Source: Elusimicrobiota bacterium | GTDB lineage: Bacteria > Elusimicrobiota > Elusimicrobia > FEN-1173 | Length of the DNA: 64,000 nucleotides | Reading direction: 5' to 3' | Assembly: GCA_016788905.1 (NCBI GenBank) | Contig: JAEURZ010000011.1 | Coordinates: 1-64,000 of the forward strand | Shown: in pieces, positions 9,301 to 15,233 of the stretch | Layout of the letters: each line of letters starts with the position of its first letter | Numbering within the stretch: the first letter of the stretch is position 1 | Program-made: the position numbers and the translations under genes | The notes under the pieces: generated by a model | The model's input: the letters and a program-made list of their open reading frames with translations, nothing else | What the model was told of the DNA's origin: nothing | Database searches by the model: none

Positions 9301-11342
9301 AATTTCGACTCAAGCCCTTCCTGATCATCCCCCAACTTTCCCAGAGGAGTCAAAGGGGCCACGGAGGCCACCGCCTCCGACACAAACCGCTTGATATCCT
9401 CTTTTGATAAGGAGGCCACTGCCGGATACAACCACCGCATGTTTTCAATGAGTGCATTTCGGTGAAACAGAGGCTCTCGCATTAATCGATTGGTGTCCCA
9501 TCCACCAAAAAAGTCGTCTCGAGAAAACCCATTTCGGTAACGTTTTTCCATGACCCCAAAACCTGTCTCGGAATTCGTCATAAAGTAAAATGATTTTTCA
9601 AAATCGATAAAGACAGGTCGTCTGGGAAGGATCTCTCCCTTTTCATTGACGTGAAGTAAAACATTCCCAAGATTAAAATCAGTTAAATCAACAATCATGG
9701 CCGCGAGTTTTGACCCCTCAAGGATATTCCGGATGGATGAAGGGAAGATTTTTTCTCCGATGGCACTGGGTCTGAAATAAACGGGAGAGATTAATGTGGA
9801 TCGGATATATTCCGAGACATTCATTGTTCCATCCACCCACGAGGTAATAACATACCCTGTTTCCCCCGGAGGAACACCTGTGTCCTCAACATTAAACCCC
9901 AGATATTGGAACACCTTCAAACTCAACATTTCCGGCAATGATCGGGCACCGAGATATTTCACAACAAATTTCTTTTTCTGATCCTGCGATTTATATAAAT
10001 ACGGAGTGGACCCCGTTCTCATAAATCCATTCTCGTGTAAGGGACCCACTGTTATTAATTGGGAACGCAAAGGCAATGCCTCTCGAGGCTTTTGTTCTGA
10101 ACTTTCCTGATCTTCAAAAGATTGAGGGCCCGCCCGTTGATAGTAACCACTGCTTAAATAAAGACTGGCAAGGAGAAATCGGCCCACATCCGGAAGTTCA
10201 ATGGGATGTTGGGCGAGGATCTCTTGCAACTCTTCAACGTTAAAAACGTCCGAGGTCCCTGTCTGCTTAATCCACAAGGAAAGTTCCCTTCCTGTTAGCC
10301 TTCCATTTCCATTGTGTGCAGATAATTCCAAGAATTGATCACGAACTTGTTGAAAAACACGCGACGCTTCGGCCAACTCCCCCGCTTCCACCAATGATCT
10401 TCCTTTCTCAGTTAAAAGGGCCAGAGGATTCGATTCAGGGGGGTCGGCCATGGCGGGGGCGTTTGGAAATAGATGTTGTTGGGCTAAATGGGTAACCGCA
10501 TACACACTGAACCATGTCAAAGGAAACCACCACCAACCAAACGACACTCCAAAAACAATTCCGAACAAGAACCCCACGTCCGTGGCCTGTATGATCCGTT
10601 CTATTCCTAGCAATCGTAACGCCAAAACATGCATGTTTTTGTTCCCAACCCTATGGGATTGGAAAACAAAACGAGTCAATTGGTGCGACACTCGAGCGCT
10701 GGCAAAATAAACAAATTCCGTGGCCACGGCTTGCAGCCGTTTACTCAACGGAGGCAAGGGGGATCGATCGATTTCACTTTCAATATCGACAGTAAGATTT
10801 CCTTCCTGGGAGATAACGGGGACCTCCCGACCATTCATTTCAAGAAAGAGAACCCCATTTTCATATCGGAGTTGTTTAACAGCTAACTCAGGCGACGCCC
10901 GTAATTTTTCCAGGTCGGTTAAGACCTCTGAGGAAAGGGTTCCTTTCCCCAACCAAAGGGCCCGTGCCCAAGCCATGAACCCAATACGTGAACGGGCCTC
11001 GGGAAAAAGGGGAGGCTGGGCCAAGGTAAGTTTTTCGCCCAAAAACAATTTTTCAAGTGGCGTTTTTTCTTGGGTAAAAATACTTAAGGAACCGGCCCCT
11101 TCTGTATCGGCCTTCGTGACCTTGGGCGTAAAAGAGACAACGGTGACCCCTTTCTCAGTTAATCGGCGGATCACCCCATCGCCGTGAAACCCGCCCGCGA
11201 CCAAAACCGCCACCGCCTTTCTGTTCTTCGGAAGTTCCCCCATTCCCACAATCAATTGGCGAACCATGGTCCTATCCCGGGTTTTAGCCTCTTGATAAAA
11301 GGTTTCAAAAGGGGCGAGGTTCCCTTCAAACACCCGCGGCAT
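3390..11342 (-). CDS. Giant multidomain membrane protein, 5'-truncated next to an insertion sequence
   Basis: The ORF encodes 2650 residues. Residues 1-100 match the C-terminal segment of the protein at 43-1899, including GGFHGDG near 50-56. A kinase-like fold follows at about 430-660 (DFNLGNVLL, then IDFE). Hydrophobic clusters near 240-280, 780-930 and 1000-1060 suggest multi-pass membrane topology. A hydrophobic block at about 1750-1875 is followed by a Nudix-like domain (about 1890-2045; the Nudix box is degenerate). An aminoglycoside-phosphotransferase-like domain spans about 2060-2290, with HNDLHRGNVFF and LDFEHC. More membrane segments lie at about 2300-2430, and a soluble C-terminus follows. 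The first ATG (11342) has no signal peptide, and the frame stays open upstream into the IS border at 11421. The true 5' portion, roughly 480 residues by comparison with the paralogue, is missing. It may be a decaying remnant, yet the remaining 8 kb carries no internal stop. Confidence 0.75.
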   Translation of the reverse strand: MPRVFEGNLAPFETFYQEAKTRDRTMVRQLIVGMGELPKNRKAVAVLVAGGFHGDGVIRRLTEKGVTVVSFTPKVTKADTEGAGSLSIFTQEKTPLEKLFLGEKLTLAQPPLFPEARSRIGFMAWARALWLGKGTLSSEVLTDLEKLRASPELAVKQLRYENGVLFLEMNGREVPVISQEGNLTVDIESEIDRSPLPPLSKRLQAVATEFVYFASARVSHQLTRFVFQSHRVGNKNMHVLALRLLGIERIIQATDVGFLFGIVFGVSFGWWWFPLTWFSVYAVTHLAQQHLFPNAPAMADPPESNPLALLTEKGRSLVEAGELAEASRVFQQVRDQFLELSAHNGNGRLTGRELSLWIKQTGTSDVFNVEELQEILAQHPIELPDVGRFLLASLYLSSGYYQRAGPQSFEDQESSEQKPREALPLRSQLITVGPLHENGFMRTGSTPYLYKSQDQKKKFVVKYLGARSLPEMLSLKVFQYLGFNVEDTGVPPGETGYVITSWVDGTMNVSEYIRSTLISPVYFRPSAIGEKIFPSSIRNILEGSKLAAMIVDLTDFNLGNVLLHVNEKGEILPRRPVFIDFEKSFYFMTNSETGFGVMEKRYRNGFSRDDFFGGWDTNRLMREPLFHRNALIENMRWLYPAVASLSKEDIKRFVSEAVASVAPLTPLGKLGDDQEGLESKLWEGVQSALELYQLDVGEGGLAKQIKGKRFASIGNERALIKWGWDNLSYGAYTVRQAPLWEVIYQIPGLPQRVVQVLSDWFVRRLVGEDEKSGEPVVAEVRHQNAITLMGTLVLITGLIGGGGWIIPGTIIWALMSGYVFSESHRGRTTSEKRQILFVGFVLALSFLGPSLVLFWLDPIGFGWGLKALAYAGGLLFGYGLNVGIHSIYNVTALSHGWATATLAEKGKGPFDKEATKSFAVKIGDMVVLHKLVTKYIQNAQKTLKSGMDGKPFSAELAERSRSIRGELLVLARKTSPHFAELYKDIHNDQLDDIYALSGFLRNVFLFIYIPMGWAMGVVGKTGQVPMIDREGWQRLSYMGGTLWVGWASSGVSEKLMTTGVSSIELPGFVFVDPVGTKAYALSVWRDIAKFTHKSVLEQKWVALFKESHSTPIGFVEAILEKLIRDRLAYSKLSLYASRKMKIPLEKLTEEDIVKAVVSPSWKWREELRPLLGEFDIDLEDEDLSFLLDGVAHEILSILDSHIELMRFMVSHETKIESKEGDGALLNSNRKKFIFGVAVWNIVEMMRTAQTGLSGHPRRVMASKFLINAMADELGIPKGPSQETEHDARRESLLLQNLLQERGTDLDRFLSTLVSIRDRLMLSPEERFNHLNARVPTLDEIDELYTNIPLGKGRLHLKNGVTGVKKPLARFRQSVNPKTRLLLERAKIVLSTLGHEEEIRAAEFVKRLYSLADGLDHLVMDYSPDRLKAFTGEMVRLREESSKHADNKEVGDIMGLVESIYGDTVMAIFHNRLEETQSHINPEDVRGAIQELLNLEADRDLLNALPAGVVIELDEYLSSARSLLATQGPFTITDILENATLFGLEEQEVDMLRRRSETDWLDTDRAIMENLKEKLGKSFPDTLSDALALWVLPGKSPEKSLGYELYLSPEVSETQWNEHGSRVMESIRRLRAGLSSGLMPGSWVELKPQYPRVYRGRLGDSRVYVRFLPHTTGRPDMIMAVLALGPKSNFTNDETHGSISSHKIGDFLSGFVFPENFQDSVFRRFSWKASDSRGGLDSTHDAQPASLGYWIAKRLGLNEQRSRSLGFWGLLLEIPFLVGLRALGEAPGPMGTDVFAFLGMEPVSVSLLLIVFYLMAGLHFVSARKVNNNAGRDPPSRSYLWKTFGVFSLYLLPGSVIPAILVHLVIDFYDLFFFRSETEFHRNIAAPDISTKGERRQLVPLQSKDKGKEIFSALVIVEKPGGKWLVSQNHEGQLEFPRVEVERGGANSTTISESLSEDYGLVVDSEEIASVGSKDPDNYRPVFAYRREIPGASPEKHSVTVAYVGVKGDRLSSLPKNGRFRWVSPHTIRKNLNDYALNTRMGFLLALLETEYGMLDVLAVDPLLDISYSRSIGPPLMVTTDKGKFILHRAGEEVRQARFGVAWQQHLFENGIPVPKIQERLAKRRDNDPTLLLLSGQHFILESLLENGTHVKENEATVDHYYSLGQMIGRIQNVSASFALPSNLKRVEPEDPRLGPLVPLHNDLHRGNVFFASDGKVTGVLDFEHCTIGPRVNDILVALYGIRDIRFIRSLIKGFNETVSNPLTEVELQRIARAVHVRADQLMEQDISVLSFETPSTLAWFWSRMPWSQGPLDNMLRKAPWETVPFVVSIGLAVGANLLYGTSLWWVASVSLLAGLLGYFHRAGTYGFKGASLVSVAATGAESVGKAFVWFLKMGAWGGFLFGVAQAVPTEFVPAMIGFATWAGASLDLKLHRRENQNWLAAHLSGLTEPQREIARDVLKNLEGRPITLGVGELRELVIKRAEVYAEGRHGVSVPSTVPEASSGESQNLVILPQGDLSPEGLHNLKKWMEKDATLVLVTDVSQESLPAGQVIVVPKAFRTLGQQAPIQEVDLALVREALDGLGLVARGVPFRLYHAAALRLDESNLGEGDPFRQAAQNALVILLEHMKAFPVGITGWNDILAVFQALAQAA

Positions 11343-11382
11343 GGACGAATACTCGTGTCTCTTTAGCCCTCTAAAGTGTTTG

Positions 11383-11406
11383 CCCTCTCCCGCTCGCGGG
11401 AGAGGG
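11383..11406. repeat. REP-like palindrome beside the insertion sequence
   Basis: A perfect 10-bp stem (CCCTCTCCCG / CGGGAGAGGG) with loop CTCG is followed by GATGGGGTG. Read on the minus strand it is CACCCCATCCC followed by the palindrome, the layout of the widespread REP-type elements. A related CACCTCATCCC-plus-palindrome unit occurs at 57534-57564. It lies between the broken end of the giant gene and the left end of the IS. Confidence 0.6.
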
Positions 11407-11420
11407 ATGGGGTGGGTATA

Positions 11421-11466
11421 AACCGGGTACAGTGGTAACAGAATAGACCGGGCACATAGGTAACAG
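11421..11466 (+). repeat. Left terminal inverted repeat of the IS
   Basis: This 46-bp end consists of two 21-bp units, 11421-11441 and 11446-11466, matching each other at 17 of 21 positions (ACCGGG...GGTAACAG). It pairs with 12657-12702 in inverted orientation. The doubled unit suggests two transposase binding sites per end. Confidence 0.75.
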
Positions 11467-11495
11467 GTACATTAAAGGGCAAGGAGGAACACACT

Positions 11496-12680
11496 ATGCC
11501 CTGGAGAGAGACCTGCCCTATGGAAGAACGAGTGAAATTTATTGGTGATTGGCTGAAGGACGAGGAAACCGTGGCGGACTTGTGTCTTATCTACGGAATC
11601 AGCCGAAAAACGGGATACAAGTGGATTGAGCGGTATGAGAGGCATGGCGTGGACGGTTTGAGGGAAATGAGTCGAAGCCCACACGACCATCCCAACCAGA
11701 CGCCCACGGTAACGGAAGAAAAGTTGGTGCGGTTTCGGCATCAGCATCCGCATTGGGGGCCGCTCAAACTGATTCATCGGCTGAAGATACTTCAGCCGAA
11801 TGAAAACTGGCCGGCGGTGAGCACGGCAGGGGCAATTCTAAAGCGTCACGGTCTGACGAAACCCCCACGTCACCGGAAACGGACACCGGCCTTCGCGGGG
11901 AATGTGCGCGAGATTCACCGACCCAACGACGTGTGGGGTGCGGATTTCAAGGGATGGTTTCGCACACGGGACGGAGGGCGGGTCGATCCACTGACGATTA
12001 CGGATCTGGCAAGCCGATATTTGATCGAGTGCCGGGCGCTGATATCGACGAAGGGCAACGACGTTCGTCCCTGGTTTGAGTTGGCTTTTCGAGAATTCGG
12101 TTTGCCCTGGGCGATTCGAACAGATAATGGGCCACCGTTTGCCAGCGTTGGATTGGGCGGCTTGTCGCGGTTGTCTGTATGGTGGATTCGGCTGGGGATA
12201 ATTCCGGAGCGCATTCGGCCTGGTCATCCGGAAGAAAACGGATGTCACGAGCGAATGCATCGAAGTTTGGCGGAGGGGACAGTGAACCCACCGGAGAAAA
12301 ACGTCATGGCGCAACAAAGATCGTTTACATTTTTCCGAAGGGAGTTCAACGAGGAGCGGCCCCATTCATCCTTGGAAATGCAGACGCCTGCCCAGATTTA
12401 CCGACCGTCGGGCAGATCCTATCCGGAAACCCTTCCGGCGTTGGAATACGGAAATGGTATTGAAGTCCGGCGCGTGAGATCTAACGGCGAAATCAAGTGG
12501 GGCGGCGGCTTTCTATTTCTAAGCGAAGCGTTGATCGGGGAGCAAGTGGGGTTGCGTCGCGTTGACAACGATCGATGGGCAATTCATTTTGGCCCAGTTC
12601 CTCTGGCGGAATATGATTCATCGAATAAACGATTACAACGCTGCGATCCGGTAAAACTGTTACCCATGTACCCGGTCTAA
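11496..12680 (+). CDS. IS481-family transposase
   Basis: This 394-residue transposase has an N-terminal helix-turn-helix (about residues 10-60, GISRKTGYKWIERY) and a linker with HWGP. An rve-type DDE catalytic core follows, with Asp in WGADFKG (150), Asp in RTDNG (210) and Glu in HPEENG (246/247), then the usual FNEERPHSSL and QTPAQIY motifs. All three catalytic acidic residues and a full-length reading frame are present, so it should be active. AAGGAGG stands about 9 bases before the ATG. The stop codon lies inside the right inverted repeat. Confidence 0.93.
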   Translation: MPWRETCPMEERVKFIGDWLKDEETVADLCLIYGISRKTGYKWIERYERHGVDGLREMSRSPHDHPNQTPTVTEEKLVRFRHQHPHWGPLKLIHRLKILQPNENWPAVSTAGAILKRHGLTKPPRHRKRTPAFAGNVREIHRPNDVWGADFKGWFRTRDGGRVDPLTITDLASRYLIECRALISTKGNDVRPWFELAFREFGLPWAIRTDNGPPFASVGLGGLSRLSVWWIRLGIIPERIRPGHPEENGCHERMHRSLAEGTVNPPEKNVMAQQRSFTFFRREFNEERPHSSLEMQTPAQIYRPSGRSYPETLPALEYGNGIEVRRVRSNGEIKWGGGFLFLSEALIGEQVGLRRVDNDRWAIHFGPVPLAEYDSSNKRLQRCDPVKLLPMYPV

Positions 12681-12702
12681 AGTGTTACCTATCCCCCGGG
12701 TT
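12657..12702 (-). repeat. Right terminal inverted repeat of the IS
   Basis: The reverse complement of this 46-bp end aligns without gaps to 11421-11466. Inner unit 12657-12677 and outer unit 12682-12702 repeat the same GTTACC...CCGG pattern at 25-bp spacing. It overlaps the transposase stop codon. Confidence 0.75.
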
Positions 12703-12715
12703 GCACACAAGGAAG

Positions 12716-12749
12716 GTCTTTCCCTATTAGGAAAGAGGGGACTTTTTTT
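12716..12749 (+). terminator. Hairpin plus seven T residues upstream of the metal-binding protein gene
   Basis: TCTTTCC at 12717-12723 and GGAAAGA at 12730-12736 form a perfect 7-bp stem with loop CTATTA. They are followed by GGGGAC and a run of seven T at 12743-12749. The ribosome-binding sequence AGGAG and ATG follow at once. It resembles an intrinsic terminator placed inside a leader, either a stop for transcription coming out of the IS or an attenuator of the transporter genes. The stem-to-T-run gap of six bases weakens the terminator reading. Confidence 0.4.
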
Positions 12750-12760
12750 AGGAGAATCTT

Positions 12761-13666
12761 ATGAAAATGATTGGAAGCGTTTTGGGCATTATTCTTTTTG
12801 CGTTGGTTGGGTTCGCCGCGCCGTTAAAGGTGGTGACGACGACACCGGATTTAGCCGATTTGGCTCGGCAGGTGGGAGGCGATCGGGTTAAAGTGGAATG
12901 CCTTTCTCGGGGGAATCAGGACCCGCATTTTGTGGAAGCCAAACCCTCACTAATTCTTAAAGTGAGGGAGGCGGATCTCTTTATTGAGACCGGTTTGGAT
13001 TTGGAGATTGGGTGGGCTCCTTCGCTGGTCCAAGGTTCACGGAACCTTAAGGTTCAGCGGGGCGCCCTCGGGTTTTTGGATGCGTCCACGTTGATTCATC
13101 CTTTGGAAATCCCTTCCACGCTCAGTCGTTCTGAGGGGGACGTGCACCCCGGAGGGAACCCCCATTACTTGGGAAACCCCCGGAATGCCATTTTTGTGAT
13201 CAAAGGGATGGTAGAGAAATTGTCAGCCTTGGATCCTCCGGGAAGTCCTGTGTTCGCAACGAACGCCAAGAATTACATTCAACAGTTGAACGCTAAAATG
13301 TCGGATTGGGAAAAACAAATGGAAAGTGTTCGGGGCACTCTGTTTGTGAGTTATCATAAAAACCTGGTTTATTTTGCGGAATATTTCGGTTTTTCCCCCG
13401 TTGGGGAAATTGAGCCGAAACCTGGGATTCCACCTACACCAAGACATACGGCGGACTTGATTGCCCTTATCAAAGGCCAGTCGGTCCCCTTGATTTTAAC
13501 CATGACTCACTTCGAAAGGAGAACTCCTGACTCTTTGGCAGGTGCCACGGGGGCCCGAGTGGTCACCATCGCTCTGGTTCCAGAAGCTGTGCCCGAGGCC
13601 AGGGACTATATCTCGGCCTTCGATTACAATGTCAAGGCGCTTCTCAACGCTTTGGAGAAAAAATGA
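12761..13666 (+). CDS. Zinc/manganese ABC transporter substrate-binding protein (ZnuA-like)
   Basis: This is a 301-residue periplasmic protein of the cluster A-I metal-binding family (ZnuA/MntA/PsaA). It has an N-terminal signal peptide (about 1-20), then KVVTTTPDLADLARQVGGD, the classic start of the fold. Candidate metal ligands are His56 in DPHF, the His residues in GDVHPGGNPHY and His in SYHKN. There is no long His/Asp-rich loop, so the metal (Zn, Mn or Fe) cannot be told from sequence. TAGGAG precedes the ATG. It overlaps the ATPase gene by 4 nt, and the permease gene follows, giving the standard three-gene importer. The IS ends only 58 bp upstream, so its native promoter may be lost. Confidence 0.88.
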   Translation: MKMIGSVLGIILFALVGFAAPLKVVTTTPDLADLARQVGGDRVKVECLSRGNQDPHFVEAKPSLILKVREADLFIETGLDLEIGWAPSLVQGSRNLKVQRGALGFLDASTLIHPLEIPSTLSRSEGDVHPGGNPHYLGNPRNAIFVIKGMVEKLSALDPPGSPVFATNAKNYIQQLNAKMSDWEKQMESVRGTLFVSYHKNLVYFAEYFGFSPVGEIEPKPGIPPTPRHTADLIALIKGQSVPLILTMTHFERRTPDSLAGATGARVVTIALVPEAVPEARDYISAFDYNVKALLNALEKK

Positions 13667-14421
13667 ATACCATTCCCCTGATTCGATTTGAAAACGCGGA
13701 TTTGGGTTATGGACATCGGGTGGTGCTCCGTGGGGTAAATCTTGATATTTTTGACGGTGAATCCGTTGGATTGGTGGGCCCAAACGGGTGTGGGAAAACG
13801 ACGTTTCTTCGGTCTGTTCTGGACCTCTTGCGCCCTTTATCCGGGCGGGTGGACCGGCGATCGGGGCCGAAATTTGCCTATGTGCCCCAAGCGGAAGAAA
13901 TGAATCTTTTTTGGCCTCTCACCGTTAAAGATGTTGTGGAATTGCCCGCACGTTCGTTGGGATGGGGGGGGCGTCTGGGGGACCTGGCCCGTCAGCGTGT
14001 CGTGGAGGCCATGGCGGTGACGGGTGTCGCTCCCTTGGGCGACCGATTGTTGCGCGAACTTTCAGGAGGACAACGGCAGCGGACCGCGATCGCCCAGGCG
14101 GTGGCGCAGGCTCCGGACGTCTACCTATTGGACGAACCGACCCGGGGCTTGGATGTGGTGGCCGAACGGGACCTTTTGGAACTGGTGGCCGGTTTGTCGA
14201 AAGGTGGTAAGACCGTTTTTTTAGTGACCCACTCCTTGTCCATCCCTATGAATTTATCCACGAGGATTTTGCTCTTCCATGAGGGTCGCGTGATTTCTTC
14301 AACCCCTGACGAAATGATCGACTCCCGTCGGCTTGAGGACGTCTACGGGGTTCCCTTCGTCCATATGGAACAAGAGGGGCAACGTTGGGTCGTCCCAGCT
14401 CGTCCCAAGGAGACCCTGTGA
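13663..14421 (+). CDS. Metal ABC transporter ATP-binding protein (ZnuC-like)
   Basis: This 252-residue ABC ATPase carries Walker A GPNGCGKTT (about 36-44), a Q-loop (YVPQAEE), the signature LSGGQRQR, Walker B VYLLDEPT and an H-loop (LVTHS). It powers uptake through the permease encoded next. It begins inside the stop codon of the binding-protein gene (ATGA overlap) and its own stop overlaps the permease start, so the three are translationally coupled. The length and YVPQ motif fit the metal-importer branch rather than an exporter. Confidence 0.9.
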   Translation: MNTIPLIRFENADLGYGHRVVLRGVNLDIFDGESVGLVGPNGCGKTTFLRSVLDLLRPLSGRVDRRSGPKFAYVPQAEEMNLFWPLTVKDVVELPARSLGWGGRLGDLARQRVVEAMAVTGVAPLGDRLLRELSGGQRQRTAIAQAVAQAPDVYLLDEPTRGLDVVAERDLLELVAGLSKGGKTVFLVTHSLSIPMNLSTRILLFHEGRVISSTPDEMIDSRRLEDVYGVPFVHMEQEGQRWVVPARPKETL

Positions 14422-15233
14422 TGACCTTCTTGGCTCTTCCCTTCATGCGAACCGCATTCGTCGCGGCCCTTTTGGCGGGAACAACCCTCTCCTTGGTTGG
14501 GATTTTTTCAACCACGCGGAACATTTCTTTCTCAGGGTTGGCGGCGTCTCAACTGGCGGCTTTGGGGGGGGTCGTTGGGATCTTGTTGGGGCTCCATATG
14601 GGAGCCAGCTTGTTTTCCTGGTCCTTTGTGTTGGCCGGTCTTCTTGCCCTGTCCTTTTTGTCTCGCTCTCGACGCGCGTCGGCCGACAGTTGGGTCGCGA
14701 CACTTTACGTTTTGGGTGCTGCCCTGGCTGTCCTTCTTCTGTCAAAATCCCCTCGGGGGGAAAGCGAAGTGTTGGGCATTTTCTTTGGAAACATCCTTTC
14801 GCTTGGACCTGTGGAGGTGTGGGAGGCTGTCGGGCTCTTTGGGATTACCATCGTGGGGTTAGGTCTCTGGTTTCGCCGTTGGGTTTGGTTGGCTTTTGAC
14901 CCGGTGGGGGCCGAAGTGGCCGGCTTGCGGGTGACGCTGTGGCAGGGAATCTTTCAGGTATTCTTTGCCGGTGCCCTCACTCTTTCCATTCACGTTTTAG
15001 GTGTGCTTTTGTCCTTCGCCTACCTTATTCTCCCAGCGACCGCGGGACTCCTCCTTGTTCGGCAAACGCGTGGCTTGGTCGTTTTTTGTCTGGTTTCGTC
15101 GGTCCTTACAACCGGGATCGGGTTTGAACTTTCTTTTCGTTGGGATTTCCCCACCGGTCCTTTTGTAGCCACCCTGTTGGCCTTGTTGGCCATCGGGGCC
15201 CGTCTTTACGCGGGGCGGAAAGGGGAAGGGTAA
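14421..15233 (+). CDS. Metal ABC transporter permease (ZnuB/MntB-like)
   Basis: This predicted 270-residue integral membrane protein has about eight hydrophobic segments and resembles the ABC-3 permease family: a small N-terminal helix with FMRTAFVAALL, a central SGLAASQLAALGG and a C-terminal LSFAYLILPATAGLLL. The start is the ATG at 14421, overlapping the ATPase stop as TGATG, with AAGGAGA eight bases upstream; an in-frame start at 14385 would add 12 residues inside the ATPase gene. It forms the membrane channel of the importer. Its 3' end overlaps by 28 bp the end of the convergent minus-strand gene. Confidence 0.88.
   Translation: MTFLALPFMRTAFVAALLAGTTLSLVGIFSTTRNISFSGLAASQLAALGGVVGILLGLHMGASLFSWSFVLAGLLALSFLSRSRRASADSWVATLYVLGAALAVLLLSKSPRGESEVLGIFFGNILSLGPVEVWEAVGLFGITIVGLGLWFRRWVWLAFDPVGAEVAGLRVTLWQGIFQVFFAGALTLSIHVLGVLLSFAYLILPATAGLLLVRQTRGLVVFCLVSSVLTTGIGFELSFRWDFPTGPFVATLLALLAIGARLYAGRKGEG

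Larger units (their letters stand above)
11421..12702 (+). mobile_element. Complete IS481-like insertion sequence (about 1.28 kb)
   Basis: One intact DDE transposase gene is bounded by imperfect inverted repeats of 46 bp, left at 11421-11466 and right at 12657-12702. Each end contains two direct copies of a related 21-mer 25 bp apart. Total length and gene content fit the IS481 family. I could not recognise a target-site duplication: the left flank ends in ...GGGTATA and the right flank starts GCACACAAGG. The element separates a truncated giant gene from a metal-transporter operon, so it either inserted there or mediated a deletion. Confidence 0.85.

Noticed and set aside
14333-14899. A 188-codon plus-strand frame overlapping the metal-permease gene
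   Set aside because: It is out of frame with the permease, which has clear membrane topology and coupled start signals; this frame shows no family features.
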